A stretch of DNA of 64,000 nt from Alkalihalophilus pseudofirmus OF4 (GTDB taxonomy: Bacteria; Bacillota; Bacilli; Bacillales; Bacillaceae_D): NCBI RefSeq assembly GCF_000005825.2, contig NC_013791.2, positions 868,001 to 932,000 of the forward strand, read 5' to 3'. Positions 1 through 7,936 of this stretch are shown piece by piece. How positions within the stretch are numbered: the first letter of the stretch is position 1; each line of letters opens with the position of its first letter. The notes under the pieces were generated by a model. The model ran no database searches. It was not told where the DNA came from and worked only from the letters and a program-made list of their open reading frames with translations. Both the position numbers and the translations under genes were made by a program.

Positions 1-34
1 AAATCTAAAAATACGATAGAATAGAGGTGGAGTT

Positions 35-88
35 ATGATAATTCGGAAAATTTTGTTTCTGGAGGGTGTTTACAAATGGACCATGTGA
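35..88 (+). CDS. possible 17-residue leader peptide
   Basis: A short ATG frame with its own GAGGTGGAG ribosome binding site at about 23-31 ends at TGA 86-88. It overlaps the ribosome binding site and first codons of the oxidase gene that starts at 76. The arrangement resembles a translationally coupled leader peptide, but chance is quite possible because the peptide is tiny and has no recognisable motif. Confidence 0.2.
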   Translation: MIIRKILFLEGVYKWTM

Positions 89-1434
89 AAGAACTGAGTA
101 AGCTTTTAACAGAAGATCAAGTGACCACAAATCAAACGATGCGTGAGCAGCATAGCCGTGATGAGAGCTATCACATTCCATCTTTGCCTGATATGGTCAT
201 CTTTCCAAAAAGGACAGAAGATGTTCAAAAGGTCATAAACTATGCAAATACATACGAAATTCCGGTAGTGCCTTTTGGGCTAGGCTCAAGTTTAGAGGGA
301 AATGCGATTCCTTATAAAGGAGGAATTTCTCTAGATATGTCTCTTATGAATCAAGTGCTTGAAGTAAGACCAAATGATTTCTTAATTAAAGTGCAGCCAG
401 GGATTACTCGACTCCAGTTAAATAAAGAGCTGAAGAAGTACGGATTATTTTTTACAGTAGATCCCGGTGCTGACGCAACGCTCGGTGGAATGGCTGCTAC
501 AAATGCAAGCGGGACTACCTCTGTAAGATACGGGATTATGCGAGATCAGGTACGTGATTTGGAAGTTGTATTAGCGAGTGGTGAAGTTATTCATACGGGA
601 GGTCTCTCAGCTAAGTCTTCTTCAGGGTTGCATTTAAATGGATTAATGGTTGGATCTGAAGGGACACTTGGTGTTATTACGGAGTTAACATTAAAAGTAC
701 ACGGCATACCAGAATGCATCATGGCAGCGAGAGCTACTTTTCCTGATCCAGGGCGAGCTGTGGAGGCAGTGACAAGTATATTAGCTGCTAATATTCCGGT
801 TGCCCGCATGGAATTTGTGGACGAGCATTCCATTCAGCAAGTGAATATTGCCAATGAAAGAAACTACGAACTGAAGCCGACACTATTTTTAGAGTTTCAT
901 GGTAATGAAGCAGGTCTCAAGCAAGATGTAGAGTTTATGAAAGAAATAGTCAGTGACTTAGGTTGTATGGATATTCATTTTGAAATGGATACAAAATCAC
1001 GCGCTGAACTTTGGGAAGCACGACACAATCTAGCTTATTCATTTATCCACGGGCATCCAGGCAAGAAGCTGATGGTGACAGATGTCAGTCTTCCTATAAC
1101 TGAGCTTGCAGGAGCTATTCTTCATGCAAGAGCATCCATTGAAAAGACAGGACTTGTGGGCGCAGTGGTGGGCCATGTAGGGGATGGTAATTATCATGCG
1201 CTTGTTATGGTTGATTTAGCAGATGAGACAGAAGTAGAAAAGGCGAAGGAGCTAAATGAACTGATCGTTCTTTATGCACTAGAACGGGGAGGCACATGTA
1301 CAGGTGAACACGGTGTCGGCGTCGGAAAAGTGAAGTATCAGCAAAAGGAACATGGTGCCGCCTATGAAGTGATGAAATCAATTAAGCACACCCTGGATCC
1401 TAAAGGAATTATGAATCCGGGAAAAATATTCTAA
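76..1434 (+). CDS. FAD-linked oxidase, D-lactate dehydrogenase/GlcD family
   Basis: This 452-residue protein belongs to the FAD-binding PCMH-type 2-hydroxyacid oxidase family, which oxidises D-lactate, glycolate or related 2-hydroxyacids and passes electrons to a quinone or cytochrome. The N-terminal half has the FAD-binding loop PFGLGSSLEGNAIP at about 66-79 and a glycine/alanine-rich second segment (GADATLGGMAATNASG) near 131-146. The C-terminal FAD-oxidase domain ends with the family motifs GHVGDGNYH (366-374) and TGEHGVG (409-415). Length is normal for a single-subunit D-lactate dehydrogenase. The ATG follows GGAGGG by nine bases. It appears monocistronic, with a terminator just downstream. 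The exact substrate cannot be read from the sequence. Confidence 0.85.
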   Translation: MDHVKELSKLLTEDQVTTNQTMREQHSRDESYHIPSLPDMVIFPKRTEDVQKVINYANTYEIPVVPFGLGSSLEGNAIPYKGGISLDMSLMNQVLEVRPNDFLIKVQPGITRLQLNKELKKYGLFFTVDPGADATLGGMAATNASGTTSVRYGIMRDQVRDLEVVLASGEVIHTGGLSAKSSSGLHLNGLMVGSEGTLGVITELTLKVHGIPECIMAARATFPDPGRAVEAVTSILAANIPVARMEFVDEHSIQQVNIANERNYELKPTLFLEFHGNEAGLKQDVEFMKEIVSDLGCMDIHFEMDTKSRAELWEARHNLAYSFIHGHPGKKLMVTDVSLPITELAGAILHARASIEKTGLVGAVVGHVGDGNYHALVMVDLADETEVEKAKELNELIVLYALERGGTCTGEHGVGVGKVKYQQKEHGAAYEVMKSIKHTLDPKGIMNPGKIF

Positions 1435-1450
1435 AGTGAACAAGCTAGAT

Positions 1451-1483
1451 GCTGCCTCATCATAAAATGAGGCAGCTTTTTGT
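1451..1483 (+). terminator. Rho-independent terminator of the oxidase gene
   Basis: A perfect 10-bp stem (GCTGCCTCAT 1451-1460 with ATGAGGCAGC 1467-1476) is followed by a T-run, directly after the oxidase stop codon. Confidence 0.9.
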
Positions 1484-1813
1484 GTTAAATCCAATTGACG
1501 CAATTCTCCTCTGAAAAATGATAAACCTCTGAGTATTGACGCATACCGCAGTTGAATTAGAACAATAATCGTAAAGGGACGCAATTCAACTTTCAAAAGA
1601 TACATTTATCTAATCAATCCGAGCAATCACCTTACGAATGGACGCATAATTGACCCCAAAAAATATAATTCCAGTTTCTCAACCCACATGTCCATTAAAA
1701 AAATGAAAAAAAGTGAATTAATTAGAATGATGTCGATATAAAGAGAAAGAAGCTGAATCATAAGGGAAAACCGTCCGAAATAACTTATCTGAATATTTAC
1801 AAAAATTAAATAA

Positions 1814-2050
1814 TTAGTTATAGTAAGGACAAGCAACACCAAGCAATACTTAGTAACACCCAAGCAACACCCAAGCAACACCCCAACACAACTTCTTAGG
1901 AAAGGGGATAGGATATGTAAGATAAGGCAGGAGCATGGCTACACCAATTTGGAACTCTTTGAAGGGACTGATTCCAATGACGTAGCGAAAGCGAAATGTA
2001 TCGATGATATGAGATACATGGGGACCTTAGAAGAAATAAATACATGGTAA
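1814..2050 (+). pseudogene. possible 3' remnant of a gene
   Basis: A frame open from 1814 to the TAA at 2048-2050 has no plausible start codon. Its last 45 codons (from about 1913) read like real protein, with mixed charged residues and an ending MGTLEEINTW. A strong terminator follows about 50 bases later. I read it as the decayed end of a lost gene whose 5' part was replaced by the tandem-repeat tract. The family is not recognised. Confidence 0.3.
1831..1883. repeat. degenerate 10-11-bp tandem repeat, five units
   Basis: Five consecutive units related to AAGCAACACCC lie at 1831-1840, 1841-1850, 1851-1861, 1862-1872 and 1873-1883. The last two are identical, and the second and third carry substitutions. 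A partial sixth unit follows. The tract lies in gene-poor DNA and has no assigned function. Confidence 0.75.
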
Positions 2051-2100
2051 TGGTATTAGAAAGGAATTAACAAGTATATGTTAGAAGAATCGATAGTGTA

Positions 2101-2150
2101 GCGGCCTTTTATCCGGTTGAGTAATGGGATAAAAGGCCGCTTTGTGTTTG
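2101..2150 (+). terminator. strong Rho-independent terminator without an intact gene
   Basis: A perfect 14-bp stem (GCGGCCTTTTATCC 2101-2114 with its complement at 2127-2140) is followed by TTTGTGTTT. No intact gene precedes it, which supports a lost or untranslated transcript in 1900-2100. Confidence 0.8.
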
Positions 2151-2309
2151 TATATACCTTATTAATTGTTTAAGGTTCTAATTCTTTTGCAGTAATGCCC
2201 TTTTTAGCATCTTGTTTCATAAGAATATATCTTCCATTCTACTTCCATCCCTTGTACAATGAAGGCGGAATCCAAATCTTTATGTTTATGTACTAGAAAG
2301 GAAGATTAG

Positions 2310-3272
2310 ATGTCTGAACGTTTAATTCGATTACTTCGGATTATCATCCTTATTCAATCAAGTCCGGGGATTACAGCAAAGGAATTAGCGGAGCGCTGTG
2401 AAACGACTGCTCGTACGATTTATCGGGATCTAGAGCTCTTAAGCGCAGCGAATGTTCCAATTACCAATGAAGGGTACGGAAAAGGGTATGAATACCTCGG
2501 GAACTTTTCGGTATATCCTCTAGATTGGACAGAGAAAGAAGCAATGGCCTTTGGTATGCTTCCAAAGATAATTGATCAAATGACTCATCTATTTCCGCCT
2601 GATTTCTATTCGGCTTATGAGAAAGCAATGGCTACTCACCAAAAAGAAAAGAAAGAGTTGCAAGACGTTCTTCAAAAGATGGTTTCTATTATTCAAATGG
2701 GAACACCTGCCTTTCAAGAAGAACAAAATAACTATTTATCTCCCGTTATTGACTCTATCCTGCACTCGAAAACGATCGAAGTTGTCTACCATACACAAAG
2801 CCGGGATGTAACGACGTCAAGAGAACTTGATCCCTATTATTTAATCCCCAGAGATCACCGTTTTTACTTAATTGCTTACTGTCATAAAAAGAAAAGAGTT
2901 CTTACTTTTCGAATGAGTCGTTTCCTTAAAGTAACGCAGACCAGTCAAACCTTTGATAAAAAAGAGTTTAATTTAAAGCAATATTTTAAGAATACATGGT
3001 CAATTATTCAGGGGAAAGACAACATTAGGTTTAAAGTGCTGTTTAGTAAAGAGGTTGCACGTTATATTAAAGAAGAAGAGTTATTCGTCAATCCGAAACT
3101 GACAGAAAATAAAGATGGAAGCTTATTATTTGAAGTGACATTAAATCATGATCGGGAGTTTTTGCAGTGGTTAATGCAGTACGGGGTGGATGCTGAGATC
3201 TTAGAACCTGTGCATTACCGCGATAAGATGCAGGAAATGTTAGAGGGATGGCTGGAAAAATATAAACGATAA
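2310..3272 (+). CDS. HTH/WYL-domain transcriptional regulator (YafY type)
   Basis: This 320-residue protein is a DNA-binding regulator. The N-terminus (about 1-60) is an HTH_11-type winged helix ending in the recognition segment ARTIYRDLELL. A central WYL domain (about 140-225, with YYLIPRDHRFYLIAY) is the ligand- or nucleic-acid-sensing module of the YafY/PafBC class, and a WCX-type C-terminal extension follows. The ATG has an AGGAAG site upstream, and a terminator follows the stop. It stands alone with no obvious adjacent target, so the regulon is unknown. Confidence 0.85.
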   Translation: MSERLIRLLRIIILIQSSPGITAKELAERCETTARTIYRDLELLSAANVPITNEGYGKGYEYLGNFSVYPLDWTEKEAMAFGMLPKIIDQMTHLFPPDFYSAYEKAMATHQKEKKELQDVLQKMVSIIQMGTPAFQEEQNNYLSPVIDSILHSKTIEVVYHTQSRDVTTSRELDPYYLIPRDHRFYLIAYCHKKKRVLTFRMSRFLKVTQTSQTFDKKEFNLKQYFKNTWSIIQGKDNIRFKVLFSKEVARYIKEEELFVNPKLTENKDGSLLFEVTLNHDREFLQWLMQYGVDAEILEPVHYRDKMQEMLEGWLEKYKR

Positions 3273-3274
3273 GA

Positions 3275-3306
3275 GCAGGGCAGCAACGAGGGTTGCTGCC
3301 TGCTTT
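3275..3306 (+). terminator. Rho-independent terminator of the WYL regulator gene
   Basis: The hairpin arms GCAGGGCAGCAAC (3275-3287, one bulged base) and GTTGCTGCCTGC (3292-3303) are followed by TTTAT. Confidence 0.75.
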
Positions 3307-3420
3307 ATGATGAAAAAATGTTCATACATACCTTTGTTTAAAATCTCTGTTCACCTTTTTAGTTGAAGCGCGTCTTTACTATGAACAGCTGATAAGAGCT
3401 TCTTAGATGGGAGGGCGGGA

Positions 3421-3927
3421 ATGAATGATGCACAAGTAGGGGAGCTGCTTTTAGAGCCGCTAAACATGATTCGGTCATATCTGCTCAAAATGGGTGCGGT
3501 AAAAGAAGATGCAGAAGATATTATTCAAGAAACAGCGTATCAATTTCTTCTGTATATGGACTCAGTAACGATTGAAAATGTGGAAGGATGGCTTTTTCGA
3601 GTAGCAGTTAATCGTTATTATGATCTATCGAGAAAGCAGACAAGACGACGAAAAATACTTCTTACCTTTAACGTCGAAAAACTAATAGAAGAAGCAACAC
3701 CGGAATCAACCTTTCTGAGGCTTGAAGAAGGGAGCGTTGTAAGAGCAGTGCTCGGGAAGTTGAAAGAGAAATACAGTGAACTCCTTTTATTGAAGTACAG
3801 CACAGGCCTGTCTATCCAAGAGATAGCTGAAGTTATGGGTATGAAAGAGGGAACTGTGAAAACGAATTTATACCGGGCGAGACAACAATTTATTAAGGAA
3901 TACAGGAGGTTAGAAGATGACCGATAA
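3421..3927 (+). CDS. ECF-type RNA polymerase sigma factor
   Basis: This 168-residue extracytoplasmic-function sigma factor has sigma region 2 at about 15-75, including the DAEDIIQETAYQFL core-binding segment. Region 4 at about 108-160 carries the helix-turn-helix SIQEIAEVMGMKEGTVKTNLYRAR. The ATG follows GGGAGGGCGGGA. The last 11 bases overlap the next gene, which encodes the likely cognate membrane-bound anti-sigma factor. A CTGTTCA inverted repeat (3347-3388) lies upstream, but I see no convincing ECF-type promoter. Confidence 0.9.
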   Translation: MNDAQVGELLLEPLNMIRSYLLKMGAVKEDAEDIIQETAYQFLLYMDSVTIENVEGWLFRVAVNRYYDLSRKQTRRRKILLTFNVEKLIEEATPESTFLRLEEGSVVRAVLGKLKEKYSELLLLKYSTGLSIQEIAEVMGMKEGTVKTNLYRARQQFIKEYRRLEDDR

Positions 3928-4906
3928 AAAGCTTTTTTCGAGTGGAAATGAAGGTCTTGGCCAGCTTGTTAAAAAGGCGAGAAGAAAATCAATGATTAAA
4001 ACAGTGATTATATCTATCATCGCGAGTATGGTTGTTTTATTTTCGTTGTATTGGTTGGGAAGCCATGTCCTACAGAGGGCAATCGACCAATCTGGCGATA
4101 ATGCGTTATGGAGCATGGTTAGTGACGCAAATGTAGAAGGAAAAGGGGCCTCCTATACGTATTCCTTATTTAGTGCGATTGAGACAAGGGATAGGGAGAA
4201 ATATATCGATGGAGTTTCCTTAAACTGGGGAGCAGAAGAAACTGAATACACCATGTTTGGAACGAAAAAGCCTCTCTCATCTGTGACATCGACAAGCATT
4301 ACTCACCAAGAAGGGGAAAGACCTATTTCATATTTTCAAGGAGAGAGAGTTATCGAGTTCTTTCACCCGGAAGTCAACTATAAAGAGGTATACGATGATC
4401 GTCCACTGCTTGAAAATATCCCGGAATATATGGTAGCAGAAATGGCTTTTTCGTTTGATCAAGCATACCCTTTAGAAGAAGTGATTGACGTCTTTGGTGA
4501 TCAATTAGAATGGTATTGGATAGATACGTATACAGACGAGGAAATTACCGATTTTAATGAAATGAATAGTGTACGCGAGGAAGAGGGAGTGGTATTTGAT
4601 CATCTTCACACACTGATGGGCAGCTGGGTACGTGGTTATCCTTATGCAGGTTTATCGGCAGAGGATTCTGCTCAGTCCTTCATCCATACGATCGAATACC
4701 TTCAAGAAGAAACAAATGAATTCGAATATGAAATCAACCAGATGATCAATGGAATTACCAATGATGGTGAAAAAGAATTTGTCCCTGAAAATATTGAGAT
4801 CATTGGTGTTGTAGTCACTGGCAGAGCAGATGAATTAAGTCAGTTTAATGGGGTGGATTTCATTCGTGGAGCGACGCTTGGTGCAACCGCAAAGAAATTT
4901 GATTAA
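3917..4906 (+). CDS. membrane-anchored anti-sigma factor (sigma-regulator family)
   Basis: This 329-residue protein has a short cytoplasmic N-terminus (about 1-28) that would bind the sigma factor, one transmembrane segment (about 29-50) and a large extracellular domain. This is the layout of the Sigma_reg_N/Sigma_reg_C anti-sigma family. An AGGAGG site lies inside the end of the sigma gene, and the 11-base overlap implies coupled translation. It would hold the sigma factor at the membrane until an envelope signal releases it. The signal is not apparent. Confidence 0.75.
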   Translation: MTDKKLFSSGNEGLGQLVKKARRKSMIKTVIISIIASMVVLFSLYWLGSHVLQRAIDQSGDNALWSMVSDANVEGKGASYTYSLFSAIETRDREKYIDGVSLNWGAEETEYTMFGTKKPLSSVTSTSITHQEGERPISYFQGERVIEFFHPEVNYKEVYDDRPLLENIPEYMVAEMAFSFDQAYPLEEVIDVFGDQLEWYWIDTYTDEEITDFNEMNSVREEEGVVFDHLHTLMGSWVRGYPYAGLSAEDSAQSFIHTIEYLQEETNEFEYEINQMINGITNDGEKEFVPENIEIIGVVVTGRADELSQFNGVDFIRGATLGATAKKFD

Positions 4907-4931
4907 AGAAGGCGAATGCCTTCTTTTTTTA
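4907..4931 (+). terminator. Rho-independent terminator of the sigma/anti-sigma operon
   Basis: AGAAGGC (4907-4913) pairs with GCCTTCT (4918-4924) across a GAAT loop, followed by seven T residues. Confidence 0.9.
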
Positions 4932-5014
4932 TGATCTCCTCCTAATGACTCATCATAAATAGTTACATGGCTAAATACAATGAGTAGCAAGACAAACAAA
5001 AAGGGGGGATATGT

Positions 5015-6334
5015 ATGCTTACACGAGTGGCTGATCGTTTTTCTCGTGGGATTCAGAGATATTTACCTGATGCTTTTGTTATTGCTGTTCTTATGACTAT
5101 TATTGTTATAGCCGTGGCGATTTTCTTTAATTCTAGTGAGCCTGTTCAAGTGGTTGCAGCATGGGGAGATGGGTTTTGGACTTATTTAGCTTTTACGATG
5201 CAAATGGTGCTTTTATTGTTAACGGGTATGGTGTTAGCGTCTGTTCCATTTATTAAAAAGGGATTAAGTGCGATAGCTCAATTCGCAAACACTCCAACTA
5301 AAGCGTATTTAGTTACTTTCCTTGTTGCAGCAGCGGCTTATTATATTAATTGGGGTTTAGCTGTGGTTGTAGGTGCAATTATTGCCAGAGAAATTGGAAA
5401 AAGGAATAAACGAGCACATTTTCCGCTGCTCATTGCGGCAGCGTATGCTCCAACAGTGCTCTATACAGCTGGTTTTTCAAGTTCAATTGGATTAACAATT
5501 GCTACAGAAGGACATTTTTTAGAAGAAACGATGGGTGTGATCCCTACATCAGCTACTATTTTTCATCCTTCAACCATCATTATTTTCTTAGTGCTAGCCA
5601 TTTCAATCCCTCTTTTCATTATTCTGATGGCTCCTAAAAGAGATATAAGCTCTTATGAACCACCATCGGAATCAAACCAAATGACTTTTGACGTTCCTAA
5701 AAAAGAGTCACTTACTCCTGCACAAAAGTTAGCGTATACACCTGTATTAGGAATGCTTATCGGGGCAATAGGGGTTGTATATACAGTGGGGGTCTTTCTA
5801 TCAGGACGTGACCTTGATTTGAATCTTATCAATTTATTTTTCCTATCAATGGGCCTTTTCTTTCATCGTTCTCTCGGCCAATTTGCACAGGCATTCAAGC
5901 AGTCAGTAGGATCAATTTCACCCATCGTCCTTCAATTTCCTTTCTATGCTGGGATTATTGCTGTACTTGGAGGCTCGGGTTTAGGAGATGCGATTATTAA
6001 TGGGATGACTTCTGTTGCCACAGCAGAGACATTTAATGTGTTCACTTACTGGGCTGCAGGATTTATTAACATTCTAGCTCCTTCAGGGGGAGGCCAATGG
6101 GCACTGCAAGGACCCCTTCAAATTCCTGCTGCTATTGAGCTTGGTGTAGATCCAGCTATGACAGCGATGGCTGTTGGATGGGGAGATGCATGGACAAATC
6201 TCATTCAGCCATTCTGGGCGCTGCCTATTTTAAGTGTCGTTGGGCTTCATATTAGGCATATTATGGGCTATTGTATTTTATTAAGTGTGTGGGTAGGAAT
6301 TATTACAAGTGTATTGATTTACTTCTTGTATTAA
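5015..6334 (+). CDS. atoE: short-chain fatty acid transporter, AtoE/TIGR00366 family
   Basis: This 439-residue multi-pass inner-membrane protein has about ten or more hydrophobic segments and the conserved family blocks AAAAYYINWGLAVVVGAI and APSGGGQWALQGP. The AtoE family imports short-chain fatty acids such as acetoacetate and butyrate. The ATG follows a GGGGGG site. No acetoacetate-metabolism genes are adjacent, so the substrate is inferred from family only. It is monocistronic with its own terminator. Confidence 0.85.
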   Translation: MLTRVADRFSRGIQRYLPDAFVIAVLMTIIVIAVAIFFNSSEPVQVVAAWGDGFWTYLAFTMQMVLLLLTGMVLASVPFIKKGLSAIAQFANTPTKAYLVTFLVAAAAYYINWGLAVVVGAIIAREIGKRNKRAHFPLLIAAAYAPTVLYTAGFSSSIGLTIATEGHFLEETMGVIPTSATIFHPSTIIIFLVLAISIPLFIILMAPKRDISSYEPPSESNQMTFDVPKKESLTPAQKLAYTPVLGMLIGAIGVVYTVGVFLSGRDLDLNLINLFFLSMGLFFHRSLGQFAQAFKQSVGSISPIVLQFPFYAGIIAVLGGSGLGDAIINGMTSVATAETFNVFTYWAAGFINILAPSGGGQWALQGPLQIPAAIELGVDPAMTAMAVGWGDAWTNLIQPFWALPILSVVGLHIRHIMGYCILLSVWVGIITSVLIYFLY

Positions 6335-6339
6335 AGATT

Positions 6340-6376
6340 AGAAGTGGGACCAAGTTTGGTCTCGCTTCTTTTTTTA
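6340..6376 (+). terminator. Rho-independent terminator of atoE
   Basis: AGAAGTGGGACCA (from 6340) pairs with TGGTCTCGCTTCT around a short loop, followed by a seven-T run. Confidence 0.85.
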
Positions 6377-6499
6377 TAGGAAATAAATCTTACTTTTTAT
6401 TGATAAAACATTTGTTCGCTGACATGATTGTGTCATTTCTCCTTGGTATTCTCTAGGTATAACAAATTAATTAAAACAAACCAATCGGAGGGATTACAC

Positions 6500-7141
6500 A
6501 TGAAAAAAACAGCGTTAATTGTGTCAGCCGTAACTGCGGCAATGTTAATCACAGGATGCGGCGAGGAAGCTGCCATTGAAAAAGTAGAAGAGTCAACTGA
6601 GGTATCAGCGGAGGCAGCTTCAAATGGAGGAACAGAAGGGGAAGATATTGATATTGAGGAAGAGCCTTCTGAAGCAAGTGAGGTTGGAACGAGAAGCGCA
6701 CCATTACAAATGGGTGAACGTGTGACATTAGACTATAATGATTTATTTTACGGGAATGTCAGTCTTGAGATTGAATTATTAGAAGTAATTAGCGGAGATG
6801 AGGCAGCGGAGCTTGTCAGTCTAGGAAATCCCTTTAATGATGAGCCCGGTGAAAATCAAGAATATGTACTTGCTAAATATAATGTTAAAGCTAATCAAGT
6901 AGAAGAAGAACCATTTGATCTAAATCATGCACAGTTTGACGCTGTTAGTGAATCGGGAAACACGTATGATGAATTTATATCTGTAGCAGGACTCGAACCA
7001 GACCTAGGAAATGAGCTGTATACCGGCGCAGAGCGTACTGGGTATACCTATTTCTTAGTCGATAAAGATGATCAGAATCCTCTTGCTGCGTTTAAGAGAC
7101 GTACAGAAGCTGAACTCTGGTTTGAATTAAAGTCTGAGTAA
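6500..7141 (+). CDS. lipoprotein with DUF4352-like domain
   Basis: This 213-residue exported lipoprotein has a signal peptide with lipobox LITGC (Cys20), then an acidic low-complexity linker rich in Glu and Ser (about 21-65). A C-terminal beta-rich domain (about 70-213) resembles the DUF4352/telokin-like domains of Firmicute lipoproteins. The start at 6500 is chosen because GGAGGG precedes it and the signal peptide begins there. In-frame upstream codons from 6428 lack a ribosome binding site. The role is unknown. Confidence 0.8.
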   Translation: MKKTALIVSAVTAAMLITGCGEEAAIEKVEESTEVSAEAASNGGTEGEDIDIEEEPSEASEVGTRSAPLQMGERVTLDYNDLFYGNVSLEIELLEVISGDEAAELVSLGNPFNDEPGENQEYVLAKYNVKANQVEEEPFDLNHAQFDAVSESGNTYDEFISVAGLEPDLGNELYTGAERTGYTYFLVDKDDQNPLAAFKRRTEAELWFELKSE

Positions 7142-7149
7142 ACAAAGAG

Positions 7150-7178
7150 AGCCGACTCCTCAATTGGTGGAGCCGGCT
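7150..7178. terminator. bidirectional hairpin between convergent genes
   Basis: The arms AGCCGACTCC and GGAGCCGGCT (7169-7178) form a stem with one mismatch between the convergent lipoprotein and TetR genes. The T-run is short. Confidence 0.55.
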
Positions 7179-7181
7179 TCT

Positions 7182-7772
7182 TTAGTCTTCATCACGCTTC
7201 CCTAATATGCCGTAGAAGAAGATATTTGTAATGTCTTCAGTAAGAGGCAGGATATTTTTATAAACATCTTCACGCTGCACATAGTCCTTCAACATCTGAA
7301 TGTAGAAGATAATCGCTTGGTCCGAGAGATTAGGATCTACATAGCCTTGCTCTTTTCCCTCTTTAAAAAGGTGTTCAAAATAAGGCAGTGCTTTTTCTGT
7401 ATAGATCTTCTCAATATAATTCTCTTCTTTTGTATACTCCTTCATTAAGTATTGATAAAATTCTTCATTTATTTGTTTTGCGACTTCTTTTTTATTGAAA
7501 ATAAGCTTCTTGATTTTCTCTGGGAAAGGGATATCTGAGAAAACAGTCTGCTCAAATTGAGCTGAAGCTTGGTCGACATAATAGATAAAGACTTCATGTA
7601 TAAGTTTATGTTTACTCTCAAAATAATTGTAGATCGTTACTTGTGATACATTTGCTTTTTTTGCGATTTCAGAAATGGAGACCTTTTGAATACCGTACTC
7701 CATAAATAACTCTAGAGCAGCTCCTAAAATTTGTTGTTTCTTTTGTTCGCGTCTGCGCTCAAATCCGTCCAT
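7182..7772 (-). CDS. TetR-family repressor
   Basis: This 196-residue regulator has an N-terminal TetR helix-turn-helix (about 10-57, containing ISEIAKKANVSQVTIYNYF) and an all-helical ligand domain. The start at 7772 is chosen because GAGGTG lies six bases upstream. A longer reading frame extends into AT-rich upstream DNA and lacks a site. It is transcribed divergently from an ABC exporter. The shared 165-bp region contains a sigma-A promoter embraced by inverted arms, so it most likely represses the exporter and is relieved by an exported compound. Confidence 0.85.
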   Translation of the reverse strand: MDGFERRREQKKQQILGAALELFMEYGIQKVSISEIAKKANVSQVTIYNYFESKHKLIHEVFIYYVDQASAQFEQTVFSDIPFPEKIKKLIFNKKEVAKQINEEFYQYLMKEYTKEENYIEKIYTEKALPYFEHLFKEGKEQGYVDPNLSDQAIIFYIQMLKDYVQREDVYKNILPLTEDITNIFFYGILGKRDED

Positions 7773-7827
7773 AATGTTCACCTCTATAACATAGTTTAAT
7801 AAAAAATTTGTAATAAAACAAATGAAA

Positions 7828-7876
7828 TAGTTCATAAACTCTTGTCAAGGATTCCCTTTTTGTATATTATGAACTA
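7828..7876 (+). promoter_or_regulatory. sigma-A promoter of the ABC exporter within inverted operator arms
   Basis: TTGTCA (7842-7847), 17 bases and TATTAT (7865-7870) form a good sigma-A promoter reading toward the exporter. TAGTTCATAA (7828-7837) and its exact complement TTATGAACTA (7867-7876) lie just outside the -35 and across the -10. This is the expected geometry for repression by the adjacent TetR protein. Confidence 0.6.
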
Positions 7877-7936
7877 AAGAGGTTAATAAATTTCAAAACT
7901 TGAATAAGGTGTTATAAACATTGAGGGGGAACATAC

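Larger units (their letters stand above)
1485..2309. other. 825-bp stretch without a convincing gene
   Basis: This stretch holds four copies of a GACGCA(A/T) motif (1497, 1538, 1578, 1641), a short tandem repeat (1831-1883), an open frame with no start codon (1814-2050) and a strong terminator (2101-2150). No complete gene with a ribosome binding site is visible. The presence of a terminator suggests that part of it is, or was, transcribed. Confidence 0.6.

Noticed and set aside
1627-1881. Hydrophobic minus-strand frame of 84 codons
   Set aside because: It starts inside the tandem-repeat tract, lacks a convincing ribosome binding site, and its hydrophobicity follows from AT-rich DNA.
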